This document shows positions 12,623-21,140 of a DNA stretch of 64,000 bases, piece by piece; position 1 is the stretch's first letter; each line of letters starts with the position of its first letter. Under the pieces are notes generated by a model, which saw only the letters and a program-made list of their open reading frames with translations, did no database searches and was not told where the DNA came from. The DNA comes from Rhizobium altiplani (GTDB lineage: Bacteria; Pseudomonadota; Alphaproteobacteria; Rhizobiales; Rhizobiaceae): positions 179,437 to 243,436 of the forward strand of contig NZ_LNCD01000124.1 in the NCBI RefSeq assembly GCF_001542405.1, given 5' to 3'. A program made the translations under genes and the position numbers.

Positions 12623-12766
12623 TTTGTCGCGTGTTCTCAACCACATGGCGCGTTTTGCGCTCGATCGCTTGTTCTTGCATGGCAGGGCTGAATTTCTGTT
12701 GCTTGTGAAGACGCGCTTCCGTTCACATGTATGAGTGGTCAATCATAAAGCAAAGCGAGAGAGAAA

Positions 12767-12934
12767 ATGTCCTTCCGTAAGTCCATTCGCGATGGTTTCC
12801 TTGGCCGCGCCTTTGCGATGATCGGTGCTGCGAATGCTGTGAGCGCCACCATCGAAGCTGGCCGCCGCCCGAAGGCGCGCGATCTGCGCGAACTCGGCAT
12901 CGACCCGAGCATGTTCGGCAGAATCAACCACTAG
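12767..12934 (+). CDS. DUF1127-like small protein (55 aa)
   Basis: This frame starts at ATG 12767 after a purine-rich stretch (GCGAGAGAGAAA). It encodes a basic protein with LGRAFAMIGAANAVSATIE and ending RDLRELGIDPSMFGRINH. The terminal Arg-Asp-Leu-Arg-x-Leu-Gly-Ile pattern resembles the C-terminal half of DUF1127 proteins, common small rhizobial proteins linked to RNA turnover and stress physiology. It is closed by a convincing terminator at 12987. Family membership is a moderate-confidence reading; no function is claimed. Confidence 0.7.
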   Translation: MSFRKSIRDGFLGRAFAMIGAANAVSATIEAGRRPKARDLRELGIDPSMFGRINH

Positions 12935-12986
12935 CTTATCCGCGCCTTAGGCGCGGCTGGCGGTCTCTGATCGCCGGATACGAAAC

Positions 12987-13020
12987 AGCCCGCAACCGGA
13001 TGGTCGCGGGCTTTATTTTT
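12987..13020 (+). terminator. Intrinsic terminator downstream of the 55-aa gene
   Basis: A 7-base stem (AGCCCGC / GCGGGCT) with an inner ACC/GGT extension is followed by TTATTTTT. It lies 52 bases after the stop at 12934. Confidence 0.85.
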
Positions 13021-13059
13021 GTTCTGATGAAGCCGCATCGGTGAATGCGGCTTGCAAGC

Positions 13060-14151
13060 TCAGGCGTGCAGTTCCTTATGCGCCTCGGCGCGCTCTTCCG
13101 CCTGTTCCTTCTTGTTGTAGCGGATGGAAGACCAGAGTGAAATGCCGATCAGGGCGGCACCGCCAAGGCCGGTAATGACCTCGGGAATATGGTACATCGT
13201 CTGCACATACATGATCACCGAGAGGATCAGGATTGCGTAGAAGGCGCCGTGCTCGAGATAGCGATACTCCGCGAGCGTGCCCTTTTCGACGAGCATGATT
13301 GTCATCGAACGCACATACATGGCGCCGATGCCGAGGCCAATCGCAATAACGAAGAGGTTCTGCGTCAGCGCGAAGGCGCCGATGACGCCGTCGAAGGAGA
13401 AGCTGGCGTCGAGCACTTCGAGATAGATGAAGGCACCGAGACCGCCTTTGGCGGCGGCGCTCATCGTCTGCTGCGACGCATCGAGCAGGCCGCCGATCAC
13501 CTCGACCGCCAGGAAGGTCAGAAGACCATAGATGGCGCAATGCACGAAGGTTGTGGCCTCTTCTTCTCCGAGGAACGACGAGAACACCAGGACCAGCGCC
13601 AGCACGAAGGCAATCTCGATGCCCTTGATCGTGGCCGAGCGGGCCATGAGCTTTTCAAGCCCTGATATCCAGTGGACGTCCTTCTCATGATTGAAGAAGT
13701 AGTTGAGACCAACCATCATCAGGAAGGTGCCGCCGAAGGCTGCGATCGGCAGGTGTGCGTCGTTCATGATGCGGGCGTATTCCGCAGGGTCGCGGGCAGC
13801 GAGCACCAGGGCTTCCCACGGGCCGATTTGGGCGGCGATCGCGACGATTGCGAGCGGGAAGACGATACGCATGCCGAAGACGGCGATGACGATGCCCCAG
13901 GTGAGGAAGCGATGCTGCCAGACCGGTGTCATCTCCTTAAGCTTGTTGGCATTGACGATGGCGTTGTCGAAGGAGAGCGAAATCTCCAGCACGGCGAGCA
14001 CCGTGCAGATGAAGAAGACGGTCGCCATGCCGCCGATCGTGCCCGTCGTCTGCCAGCCGAGGGCTGCGCCAAGGACGAGGCCGAGGAAGGTGACGATGAA
14101 GGCCCAGCGGAAATAGCTGAGCGTCGATTTTTGCGGGGAACCGCTGGTCAT
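13060..14151 (-). CDS. DUF475 integral membrane protein (TerC-like superfamily)
   Basis: This 363-residue polytopic protein has roughly nine hydrophobic segments. Two related acidic membrane motifs, EISLSFDNAIVNANKL and DASFSFDGVIGAFAL, are the internal-repeat signature of TerC/DUF475 proteins, thought to handle metal ions such as Mn2+. The start is placed at MTSGSPQKS (14151), since the longer frame adds 22 residues with no family match. The C-terminus is a charged cytoplasmic tail. It converges with the 55-residue gene, with a terminator between them. The substrate is unknown. Confidence 0.88.
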   Translation of the reverse strand: MTSGSPQKSTLSYFRWAFIVTFLGLVLGAALGWQTTGTIGGMATVFFICTVLAVLEISLSFDNAIVNANKLKEMTPVWQHRFLTWGIVIAVFGMRIVFPLAIVAIAAQIGPWEALVLAARDPAEYARIMNDAHLPIAAFGGTFLMMVGLNYFFNHEKDVHWISGLEKLMARSATIKGIEIAFVLALVLVFSSFLGEEEATTFVHCAIYGLLTFLAVEVIGGLLDASQQTMSAAAKGGLGAFIYLEVLDASFSFDGVIGAFALTQNLFVIAIGLGIGAMYVRSMTIMLVEKGTLAEYRYLEHGAFYAILILSVIMYVQTMYHIPEVITGLGGAALIGISLWSSIRYNKKEQAEERAEAHKELHA

Positions 14152-14507
14152 GGCCGCACCTCGCAGCCACGAAGGTTGTCGAACAAGGATGTGCGGGAAA
14201 AAAGCGACATACCACAAAGGGCATGCGCGTGAGGCATGGTGAGCTTTTTCATCAATGAAAAATCCGCCGGCTTAAGCTGCAGGCGGTACCGACATCACGA
14301 GAGCGCCGTAAAAACTCTCGCCAGAGGGGCCCGGCACCAGGTTGACCCGTCGGCCGATGTCCGAGGCCTCGGGATAAGTCGAAGGTAGTGAACTTGCCAC
14401 GCCAGTCAAGGCGGCGCGATGCGGTTTGTTCTTTTCCTCGGAACTATTCGGCGCCGAGGTCGTTAGTCCTTCGTTCACCAGTGGCATGCGCAATAAAAAG
14501 GAGGCCG
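14152..14507. other. Intergenic region without a gene
   Basis: About 356 bases separate the divergent DUF475 gene and the 81-residue gene. Apart from the EcfG-type promoter at 14440-14464 and the ribosome binding site before 14508, I see no gene or strong hairpin. The long minus-strand frame crossing it (14272-14739) has no plausible start signal or domain. Confidence 0.5.
14440..14464 (+). promoter_or_regulatory. EcfG/RpoE2-type general stress promoter
   Basis: GGAAC at 14440-14444, a 16-base spacer and CGTT at 14461-14464 match the EcfG consensus. The site lies 44 bases upstream of the small gene at 14508, a typical promoter-to-start distance. Confidence 0.7.
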
Positions 14508-14753
14508 ATGATGCACCCCTCGACCCACACTCCCGACACGCGCACGGAAAAATCGGACCGCATGAAGCGGGCGCGCCCCAACCGAATGCAAAAGGCACAA
14601 GTGCTGCCGCCGCATCACGTCGACCTGACGCTGCCGCATGGCGTTTTCGATGACGTCCATATCCCCGCTCACTGCACCGGCGGCGATCTTTCGAAAGGCG
14701 GGCCGAAGCCGGCCGCCGAGGAGGATTCCACGATCGCAAGGCCGATCCGCTGA
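14508..14753 (+). CDS. Hypothetical small basic protein (81 aa), stress-promoter driven
   Basis: This frame begins with two consecutive ATGs (14508 and 14511) preceded by AAGGAGG. The protein is hydrophilic and His/Arg/Pro-rich (MMHPSTHTPDTRTEKSD, VLPPHHVDLTLPHGVFDDVH). It has no signal peptide or membrane segment. The EcfG-type promoter 44 bases upstream and the strong ribosome binding site support a real gene. No family is recognised. The second ATG is equally plausible as the start. Confidence 0.6.
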   Translation: MMHPSTHTPDTRTEKSDRMKRARPNRMQKAQVLPPHHVDLTLPHGVFDDVHIPAHCTGGDLSKGGPKPAAEEDSTIARPIR

Positions 14754-14800
14754 CCTATTGACGCCTGCTGCCCTGTATTACCGACAACCGGTGAGGAAAG

Positions 14801-14986
14801 ATGAAGACGACTTTGGTGCCGCACGACATTTGCCTGAAGCACGAGATCGAATGGCAGGCGCTTCGCGCGGCCGCTGATATCCAGATCGATCTGGAAAGAA
14901 TCGAGATCACGAATTCACTGAGGTCTCGTTGGAGCCCGCCGACGCACTCAAGGCCTGACTCCACGTTCCCGGGCGCCCGGCTCTAG
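14801..14986 (+). CDS. Hypothetical small protein (61 aa)
   Basis: A short frame with GAGGAAAG directly before the ATG starts MKTTLVPHDICLKHEIEWQ and has a helical acidic middle (AADIQIDLERIEI). The C-terminal third (SRWSPPTHSRPDS) looks non-conserved, so the frame may be broken late or extend by chance. It follows the 81-residue gene by 47 bases and could share its stress promoter. No function is recognised. Confidence 0.4.
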   Translation: MKTTLVPHDICLKHEIEWQALRAAADIQIDLERIEITNSLRSRWSPPTHSRPDSTFPGARL

Positions 14987-15122
14987 ATATCTTGTACTTT
15001 TGCGACTGCGCGCCCGTTCGCAGGAGCGTCGGATCATCACGTCTGTACCAAAATGACGTGGTCGCCAACCTTTCGGAAAGGATTGCCCGGCGATAATCCG
15101 TGTGTTCAGGGGAATCGGATAG

Positions 15123-15821
15123 ATGGCAAAGACTGCGACACGCCGCCGCAAATCATCGGCACGATCGAAGGCAAGGGGAGGCGGAAGCGCTCTCCCCTGG
15201 ACAATCATCGGCGTCATCGCCGTTGGGGGCATTGCGACTTACGACAATTGGAAGAGCGTGAAGCCGATGCTGGCCACGCATGCGCCAGCCTCGATCGTCT
15301 CTCGGGCAGCGCCGGTCGCGCGAAGCGAACCTGCACGCGATCCGAGCCCGAGGCAGACCGCTTCAATCGCGCCAGTGTCCCGCATGGTGCCGCCTGCAGC
15401 CGTGCCCATTCCGGCCAAGGCACCTGTCGTCCTTGAAAAAGCGGTGCCGGTTTCCCTCTCCCCCGCGCAGGCGCAGACCGGCAAGGCCGCCTTCGGCTAT
15501 TGCGGCCAGGGCGAGCACATCAACTGCGTCGCGGATGGAGGCACGTTCTGGTACAAGGGCGAGAAGATCGCCATTGCCGACGTCGTGAGCCCCGGCATTG
15601 AGACGGCCCGTTGCGACAACGAGAAGCGGCTGGGCTTCGCCGCGAAGCTGCGGCTCCTGAATATCCTGAACTCCGGATCCTTCGCGATGAACCCGGCAGG
15701 GCAGCCTGGCAAGGGCGGCGTCCCGCATGTCGTGTCTCGCGATGGTCGGTCGATCGGCGCGCAGATGATCAACGAGGGATTGGCCCGCAAACCCGGCGCA
15801 AATGGCGCGTGGTGCGCCTGA
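15123..15821 (+). CDS. Membrane-anchored thermonuclease-like protein
   Basis: This 232-residue protein has a basic N-terminus (MAKTATRRRKSSARSKARG) and one membrane segment (LPWTIIGVIAVGGIATY). A Pro/Ala-rich linker leads to a staphylococcal-nuclease-like domain from about residue 120 (CGQGEHINCVADGGTFWYKG, IAIADVVSPGIETARC, INEGLARKPG). The usual SNase catalytic arginine region (DRYGR in homologues) is not apparent and the acidic motif is altered, so nuclease activity is doubtful. Four cysteines may form disulfides outside the membrane. It is a single gene with no operon partner. Confidence 0.7.
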   Translation: MAKTATRRRKSSARSKARGGGSALPWTIIGVIAVGGIATYDNWKSVKPMLATHAPASIVSRAAPVARSEPARDPSPRQTASIAPVSRMVPPAAVPIPAKAPVVLEKAVPVSLSPAQAQTGKAAFGYCGQGEHINCVADGGTFWYKGEKIAIADVVSPGIETARCDNEKRLGFAAKLRLLNILNSGSFAMNPAGQPGKGGVPHVVSRDGRSIGAQMINEGLARKPGANGAWCA

Positions 15822-15845
15822 GGCAAGCCCGCGGCGTATGCCGGC

Positions 15846-16325
15846 CTACTTCTGCTTCGGCGCCTTGCCGTTGGTGCGAAAGCTGCCGGTAAAGGCGGTG
15901 TCCTTGCTCTCGGCCGAGCATTCGATGGCGACCGGCTTTCCGCCGTAGGGGTTACCCATCGTGCAGGTGCCGGCAACTTTGACCTGACCTGTCATCTTCT
16001 GGCCGACGCCCGTGACCACCAGGTTGAGCGGCATGCGGGCATTGCCGTTGGCAGCAGGCTTGATGGCCGTGCCGTCACCCTGGAAGCCCAGCATCTTGCC
16101 GCCCGAGGTGAAGATGAAGGTGACCTGTCCATTCACGAGCGTCACGCTCGCGAGTTCGCCTTCGCAGCCCTTCGTCGCGTCGACCTTGCCGACGACGAGC
16201 TTGGCGCATTTGCCGGTGAGCGTCAGTGCCCCCGGAGCGCCGGGGAAGTTCTGCGGGGCTGCGTCCGCTGCGGTTGTCAGTGTTGCGGCGAGCAGCGAAG
16301 CGGCGGCCAAAGTTGCCAGTCTCAT
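15846..16325 (-). CDS. Hypothetical exported protein
   Basis: This 159-residue protein has a clear signal peptide (MRLATLAAASLLAATLTTAADA, cleavage after about residue 22). A small Gly/Thr-rich domain follows with four cysteines (TGKCAKLVVGKVDATKGCEG; AGTCTMGNPYGG; IECSAES) that probably form disulfides in the periplasm. It converges on the thermonuclease-like gene. I do not recognise a family, but the signal peptide and even cysteine pairing support a real secreted protein. Confidence 0.75.
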   Translation of the reverse strand: MRLATLAAASLLAATLTTAADAAPQNFPGAPGALTLTGKCAKLVVGKVDATKGCEGELASVTLVNGQVTFIFTSGGKMLGFQGDGTAIKPAANGNARMPLNLVVTGVGQKMTGQVKVAGTCTMGNPYGGKPVAIECSAESKDTAFTGSFRTNGKAPKQK

Positions 16326-16571
16326 CTCTTTACCTCGTAGTGCTTATGTCGGCGGTGCAGTGTGTCGGCAGCGGCTTGCCATTCTTCTGTGTTCGAAATT
16401 GGTCGATAGGCTTGGCCGGTGGACTTGGCAATCGACTGCCTTCCTGCGCGGTCCTTGGTCCGGACATGAGGGGCATGCGGTGAAATGCCGCTTCGTCAAA
16501 TTCATCGGGCGCGATAGCTACGCCTTGGTCTGGCAGCGAGACTGCCGGCCGATTCAAGATGGAGGAATGCG

Positions 16572-16793
16572 ATGATCAGGAAAATCGCTCTGAGCGTAGC
16601 TATCCTGGCCTTCGGCGTCGCACCGGCGCTGGCCGCAAGCAGCCACTACTACGTAGAACATTCTCCGAACAACAGTAAATGCAGCGTCGTGTCGAAGCGT
16701 CCTGATGGCAAGACCGCCATGGCTATCGGCGGCGCGCACAAGACGAGGGCGCTTGCCGAGGCGGCAATGAAGTCCGCGTCCGCCTGCATGTAG
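16572..16793 (+). CDS. Small exported hypothetical protein (73 aa)
   Basis: The protein has a signal peptide (MIRKIALSVAILAFGVAPALA, cleaved near residue 21). A 52-residue mature part starts SSHYYVEHSPNNSKCSVVSKRP and ends with Cys-Met. Two cysteines could form one disulfide. A GGAGG site lies 6 bases before the ATG. Similar tiny exported proteins are common in rhizobia, but no function is known to me. Confidence 0.75.
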   Translation: MIRKIALSVAILAFGVAPALAASSHYYVEHSPNNSKCSVVSKRPDGKTAMAIGGAHKTRALAEAAMKSASACM

Positions 16794-16938
16794 CATGGGC
16801 TGCTGTTGCGCACGAAAGCCGAACGAAGCGCCCGCCCCTTGGCGGGCGTTCCGCATTGGCAAGGAATGGAGCGCCGTTTTGTTGCTTCGCCGAAAACGAG
16901 TATATTCAAGCTTCGGTCACACTTACGGGCAGGGCGAG

Positions 16939-17259
16939 ATGGGCACGCCATTCAATAAGGCTTTCGGTGCGGGGGGCTTGGCCGCCGCGTTGATGCTTCC
17001 GTCCGCGGCATGGTCTGCCGGAGCACTGAACGTAGATGCCGGCGCTTACACGTGCAGCCAGATTTCCCAGATCATCCGCCAGAACAAGAAGGTTTTCGTC
17101 CGTTCCGGTTTCGGCGGCAGCAGCTTTCGCTATCCGCCCGCCAAATGCGGCTTGGGCTACGCGCGCACCACCGCGAATTTCCGGGATAAGACCGGCAAGC
17201 AATGCGCGCTCGACTACGCCTGCACTTACGACAGTGGGTCCTTTTACAATAACCCGTAG
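16939..17259 (+). CDS. Exported cysteine-rich hypothetical protein (106 aa)
   Basis: The chosen ATG at 16939 gives a signal peptide (GGLAAALMLPSAAWSAG). The mature domain has four cysteines (YTCSQISQIIRQNKKVF; AKCGLGYARTT; KQCALDYACTYDSG). The frame can be extended to 16795, but that would put 48 unrelated residues before the signal peptide. It stands alone before the tRNA gene. The fold is not recognised; the pattern suggests a small disulfide-stabilised periplasmic protein. Confidence 0.7.
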   Translation: MGTPFNKAFGAGGLAAALMLPSAAWSAGALNVDAGAYTCSQISQIIRQNKKVFVRSGFGGSSFRYPPAKCGLGYARTTANFRDKTGKQCALDYACTYDSGSFYNNP

Positions 17260-17340
17260 GTGCCGACGCAAAGGCGAAGACGGCCATCCGTCTCTTGCCG
17301 CGCGTCGGCTGCGTGCAATCAATGTTTGGGCTGTCCCGAA

Positions 17341-17376
17341 AACGAAAAAGGCTTAGCGGTTTCCCGCTAAGCCTTT
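17341..17376 (-). terminator. Intrinsic terminator of the tRNA-Val gene
   Basis: A perfect 13-base stem (17347-17359 with 17364-17376) and 4-base loop lies 10 bases past the tRNA 3' end. On the minus strand it is followed by TTCGTT, with three U residues already within the stem end. Confidence 0.8.
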
Positions 17377-17385
17377 GAATTCGAA

Positions 17386-17460
<75 letters not shown>

Positions 17461-17543
17461 ATCCGATGGCGGCGCATAGACCACAAACCCTTTTTGCCGT
17501 CAATAGGCTTTTTTCGGTTTTGTGACATGCCTTGCCGGAAGCC

Positions 17544-17906
17544 TTATGCGGCAAGCATTTTATTTACTTCCTCGACGAGGTCGCGAAGGTGGAAAGGCTT
17601 GGAAAGGACCTTCGCGTCCTTCGGTGCCTTCGAATCAGGGTTGAGGGCGACGGCTGCGAATCCGGTGATGAACATCACTTTCAGGTCCGGATCGAGTTCG
17701 GTGGCGCGGCGCGCCAGTTCGATTCCGTCCATTTCGGGCATGACGATATCGGTCAGGAGCAGCGAGAAGGGTTCTTCACGAAGCCTGTCATAGGCGCTGG
17801 CGCCGTTGTCGTAGGAGAGGACCTTGTAGCCTGCCTTTTCAAGCGCCTTCACAAGGAACCGGCGCATGTCATTGTCGTCTTCTGCAAGAAGTATCTTCTG
17901 AGTCAT
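17544..17906 (-). CDS. cpdR: Single-domain response regulator CpdR
   Basis: This 120-residue protein is a stand-alone receiver domain. It has the acidic pair in LAEDDNDMRRF, the phospho-acceptor Asp53 in LLLTDIVMPEMDG, and the Lys in VLSKPFHLRDLVEEV. The RRFLVKALEKAGY and FITGFAAVALNPDS segments match rhizobial and Caulobacter CpdR as I recall them. CpdR is the ClpXP adaptor whose phosphorylation by the CckA-ChpT relay controls proteolysis of cell-cycle factors. It is divergent from the amidohydrolase gene. No cognate kinase is adjacent, as expected for CpdR. Confidence 0.92.
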   Translation of the reverse strand: MTQKILLAEDDNDMRRFLVKALEKAGYKVLSYDNGASAYDRLREEPFSLLLTDIVMPEMDGIELARRATELDPDLKVMFITGFAAVALNPDSKAPKDAKVLSKPFHLRDLVEEVNKMLAA

Positions 17907-18094
17907 TATCCAGACCGCTAATCAGTAATTTATGCGTTGGGCTCCAGCCATTTACACTAGAGTTCGCCCAGTAAACAACCGGTGAAGAGGCCATCCGGGC
18001 CGTCATCCCCATGAGATAGTATGGACTTGGAGTGCTGCAACTGGCAACATGGGCGAAGCAATGGCCTCCTGATGTGGTAAAGAGGGAAAAAAGG

Positions 18095-18976
18095 GTGCAC
18101 GAAATCCCTGAATACGCACTTTTCGAGGTCCGGGAGCCTGCGTCGCACGCCATTCCATTCGTCTACAACTCGCCGCACAGCGGGCGCATCTATCCCCCCG
18201 AATTCATCGCTCAGTCCAGGCTCGAGGGCATTTCCATCCGCCGCTCCGAGGATCACTATGTCGATGAGCTGTTTGCCGATGCGAGCGCGCTTGGGGCGCC
18301 GCTCCTGCTTGCAAACTTTCCGCGCGCCTATCTCGATGTGAACCGCGAGCCCTACGAGCTCGATCCGCGCATGTTCGACGGTCTGCTGCCGCCCTACGCG
18401 AACATCAATTCACTGCGCGTGGCAGGCGGGCTCGGTACCATTCCGCGCATCGTTGCCGAGAACATGGAGATCTATGCCCGTCGGCTGTCGGTGCAGGAGG
18501 GGCTCGATCGAATCGAAGCCGTTTATAAGCCATATCACGCGGCGTTGCGGCGGCTGATCGCCCGCACGCATGTCCAGTTCGGCTTCGGCGTGCTGATCGA
18601 TTGCCACTCCATGCCGGGCAACGTTCGCGTCGCCGGCACCAATGCGCGGCCGGATTTCATCATCGGCGATCGCTACGGCACCAGTGCCTCGGCCGAGCTG
18701 TCGCGTGCGGCTGTCGCCATCTTGGAGGAGATGGGCTTCACGGCAATCCGCAACAAGCCATATGCCGGCGGGTTTATCACGGAGCATTATGGCCGCCCGT
18801 CGCGTGGACTGCATGCGCTGCAGATTGAAGTGAACCGCTCGATCTATGTCGACGAAGTTACGCTGGAGAAGCGCTCCGACTTCGCCTTGGTTGCCGCAGC
18901 GATCACCGCCTTCATGCGCCAGATGGCGGTCTATGTGGCGCAGTTCGCGACCGACACCGCCCTCGCTGCCGAATAG
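18095..18976 (+). CDS. N-formylglutamate amidohydrolase family protein
   Basis: This 293-residue enzyme contains the family motifs FVYNSPHSGRIYPPE, DVNREPYELDPRMF, LIDCHSMPG (metal-binding Asp/His) and LQIEVNRSIYVDE. The family hydrolyses N-formylglutamate to glutamate and formate in histidine breakdown, though many members are generic. I chose the GTG at 18095, with an AGAGGG site about 8 bases upstream. A frame from 18032 exists but adds residues outside the family. No hut genes are nearby, so a role in histidine degradation is not assured. Confidence 0.85.
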   Translation: MHEIPEYALFEVREPASHAIPFVYNSPHSGRIYPPEFIAQSRLEGISIRRSEDHYVDELFADASALGAPLLLANFPRAYLDVNREPYELDPRMFDGLLPPYANINSLRVAGGLGTIPRIVAENMEIYARRLSVQEGLDRIEAVYKPYHAALRRLIARTHVQFGFGVLIDCHSMPGNVRVAGTNARPDFIIGDRYGTSASAELSRAAVAILEEMGFTAIRNKPYAGGFITEHYGRPSRGLHALQIEVNRSIYVDEVTLEKRSDFALVAAAITAFMRQMAVYVAQFATDTALAAE

Positions 18977-18989
18977 GCCTTCAAGACAT

Positions 18990-19066
18990 CAAAAAGAGAC
19001 CGCCTCGCGGCGGTCTAAGTCTAGGGAGGAAACACCCAAGGAGGGCATTTACAGTCAAAGACTGTG
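18990..19066 (-). ncRNA. Candidate trans-acting small RNA with two anti-Shine-Dalgarno motifs
   Basis: On the minus strand a TTGACA-like -35 (19095-19100) sits 17 bases from a weak -10 (19072-19077). The following stretch shows a 6-bp hairpin (ACAGTC/GACTGT at 19051-19065) and two single-stranded C/U motifs complementary to ribosome binding sites (CCCTCCTT at 19038-19045 and TCCTCCCT at 19023-19030). A perfect 8-bp hairpin (18997-19016) with five U residues closes it. The design resembles rhizobial sRNAs of the alpha-r14/NfeR1 kind. The match is by architecture, not by alignment, and there is no open reading frame in it. Confidence 0.6.
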
Positions 19067-19218
19067 GGCAAAAGCTACTATTGCGGTGCACAATTGTCAA
19101 TCAAAATTTTGCAGTGCAAAAAAATTGTGCAGCCGGCTAAAAGCTGCCGCTCTCGTTTGCAACGGGCGGCAATTCGGCTATGAAAAGCGGCACTCGCGCG
19201 CCACCAATGGATTTCCCC

Positions 19219-19992
19219 ATGTTGCCTGATCGCTCGTTCTTCAATCGCCTGGCGGAGGCCGCCAAGGCCGAAACGCTGCCACGGTTCCGTTCCGGACTTG
19301 ACGTGACCAACAAGCTATCGAGCGGCTTTGACCCCGTCACCGAAGGCGACAGGGCGGCGGAAGTCGCCATTCGGGCGCTGATCGAGGAGCATTTCCCGGA
19401 TCACGGCATTCTCGGCGAAGAGCACGGCAATGTTGGCCTGGACCGCGAATATGTCTGGGTGATCGACCCGATCGACGGTACGCGCGCGTTCATCTCCGGT
19501 GTACCGGTCTGGGGAACGCTGATCGGTCTGCAGCGAAACGGCCGGGCCGTCATGGGCATGATCGACCAGCCCTTTACTGGCGAAAGCTATTTCGCAGATG
19601 CGAACGGTTCGATCTATAACGGCCCGGAAGGGGAGCGGCGGCTGCAGGTTCGCGATTGCGGCGCACTGGCGAACGCCATTCTCTTCACCACCTCGCCGCA
19701 TCTGTTTGCCGGTGTCGAGATGGAGAAATACCGTGAGATCGAGAGCCAGGTGCGGCTCTTCCGCTATGGCACGGACTGCTACGCCTACGCGCTGCTCGCC
19801 GCTGGCCATGTCGATCTGGTGATCGAAAACGGCCTGAAGCCCTACGATGTCGGTGGCATCATCCCCGTCATTGAGAATGCCGGCGGGATCATCACGACCT
19901 GGGATGGCGGGCGTCCGGAAAATGGCGGCTCGATCATTGCGGCCGGCAGCCGCGCCGTCTACGAGCAGGCGATGGCGGTCCTCAATCGATAG
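19219..19992 (+). CDS. hisN: Histidinol-phosphatase (inositol monophosphatase family)
   Basis: This enzyme of about 257 residues has the metal-binding motifs of the IMPase superfamily: GILGEEHG, WVIDPIDGTRAFI, and GLKPYDVGGIIPVIENAGG near the C-terminus. The early DVTNKLSSGFDPVTEGD segment and the phosphatase motifs match the HisN histidinol-phosphatases that serve actinobacterial and rhizobial histidine synthesis. The start could also be ATG 19180 or 19207; I prefer 19219 (MLPDRSFFNRL) because the fold starts there. It is a single gene facing the hydrolase at 20035. Confidence 0.85.
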   Translation: MLPDRSFFNRLAEAAKAETLPRFRSGLDVTNKLSSGFDPVTEGDRAAEVAIRALIEEHFPDHGILGEEHGNVGLDREYVWVIDPIDGTRAFISGVPVWGTLIGLQRNGRAVMGMIDQPFTGESYFADANGSIYNGPEGERRLQVRDCGALANAILFTTSPHLFAGVEMEKYREIESQVRLFRYGTDCYAYALLAAGHVDLVIENGLKPYDVGGIIPVIENAGGIITTWDGGRPENGGSIIAAGSRAVYEQAMAVLNR

Positions 19993-20034
19993 CATCCACC
20001 GGCATTTGTCGCGGTCGCTTGGATAGAGACCGGG

Positions 20035-21009
20035 CTAGGTACCAAACCCTTCGACTTCCTCGACGGCCTCGGCGTCACTGCCGGGGATGAAGGCGTGAAA
20101 GGCCGCAAGCGCCGCCTTGCGGTAGACGTCGCGTTCCTGCAGCACCTCATGCCGCGCACCATTGATCGGCACGAACTGGGCGGCGCGGAAATAGCGCGAG
20201 ATCCGCTCCTGCGCGATATAGGGCACGATGGCGTCGCGCGTCGGCGCGATGACGACCGTCGGGATGGTGATCGAGAACAAATGGCTCGGAGCGGTTACGC
20301 GGTCGATCGTCAGCAGCGAGTCGTGCAGCCAGCGCGCTGTCGGGGGGCCGAGCGTCAGCTCCGGATGGGCGGCGGCAACAGCGACATTGCGCTCGAAACG
20401 GGTCTCGTCCGATGTCAGAGGGTTGTCGCTGAACGGCTTCTCCTTGAGCTTGGGCGTCAGCGGGAACGAGCCGAGACCGAGCGAACAGGCGATCCCGGCA
20501 AGCGCCCGGATCGTACCTTCCGATGCTGCCTGACCTGAAAGACCAATAAAGGGTGCCGTCAGCACCATCCGCTCGATACGTGTCGATAGGTACGGGGCGG
20601 CGGACATCGCGATCAGCGCTCCGGTCGAATGCGCCAGTAGAAAGAACGGCAGGCGGGTATCCGGCAGCACGATTTTCTCGAGGAACGTGTCGAGGTCGTG
20701 CTCGTAATCGACGAAGCGGCGGACATGGCCATAGGTGCGCGTCTTCAGAAGCCGGTCCGAGCCGCCCTGGCCACGCAGATCGAAGGTCGCGACCCACAGG
20801 CCCTTGGCCGTCAGGTCGCGGATCGTCTCGAAATACTTCTCGATATACTCGTTGCGGCCCTGGAGGAGGACGACCGTACCCTTCGCCACCGGCGCGTCGG
20901 AGCGGAAGACGGCATAGCGCAGCCGATGGCCGTCATGCGTTTCGAAGAAGCCTTCGGTTCGGTTCTCCGGAGCCGGATTTTCGGGGGTCGAGAAAAGAAC
21001 TTGTTCCAT
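20035..21009 (-). CDS. Alpha/beta hydrolase, lysophospholipase-like
   Basis: This 324-residue enzyme has the oxyanion region VVLLQGRNEYIEKY and the strand-turn FDLRGQGGSDR. The nucleophile elbow is AHSTG (catalytic Ser, with Thr in place of the more common Met/Gly). A late DGARH-like segment (VPINGARHEVLQERD) carries the catalytic His. This is the serine aminopeptidase S33/monoglyceride lipase (PldB) type. There is no signal peptide, so it is cytoplasmic or peripheral. An attenuator-like structured RNA lies 130 bases upstream on the same strand (21141-21245). Confidence 0.85.
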   Translation of the reverse strand: MEQVLFSTPENPAPENRTEGFFETHDGHRLRYAVFRSDAPVAKGTVVLLQGRNEYIEKYFETIRDLTAKGLWVATFDLRGQGGSDRLLKTRTYGHVRRFVDYEHDLDTFLEKIVLPDTRLPFFLLAHSTGALIAMSAAPYLSTRIERMVLTAPFIGLSGQAASEGTIRALAGIACSLGLGSFPLTPKLKEKPFSDNPLTSDETRFERNVAVAAAHPELTLGPPTARWLHDSLLTIDRVTAPSHLFSITIPTVVIAPTRDAIVPYIAQERISRYFRAAQFVPINGARHEVLQERDVYRKAALAAFHAFIPGSDAEAVEEVEGFGT

Positions 21010-21140
21010 GGCCGATCGATCGTGTGCTTCGCGGATTCGCCTATTGAGTAAAACGGATAGCTGATTGGGCTGTCAAATCAAAGAAAAGAGGCTTGGTAAC
21101 AGGCGGTGAACGTAAGCTGGCCGTTTTGCCGTCACGCCAT

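Noticed and set aside
18997..19016. Plus-strand terminator of the amidohydrolase gene
   Set aside because: The hairpin has no U tract on the plus strand; the five U residues are on the minus strand, so it was assigned to the sRNA candidate.
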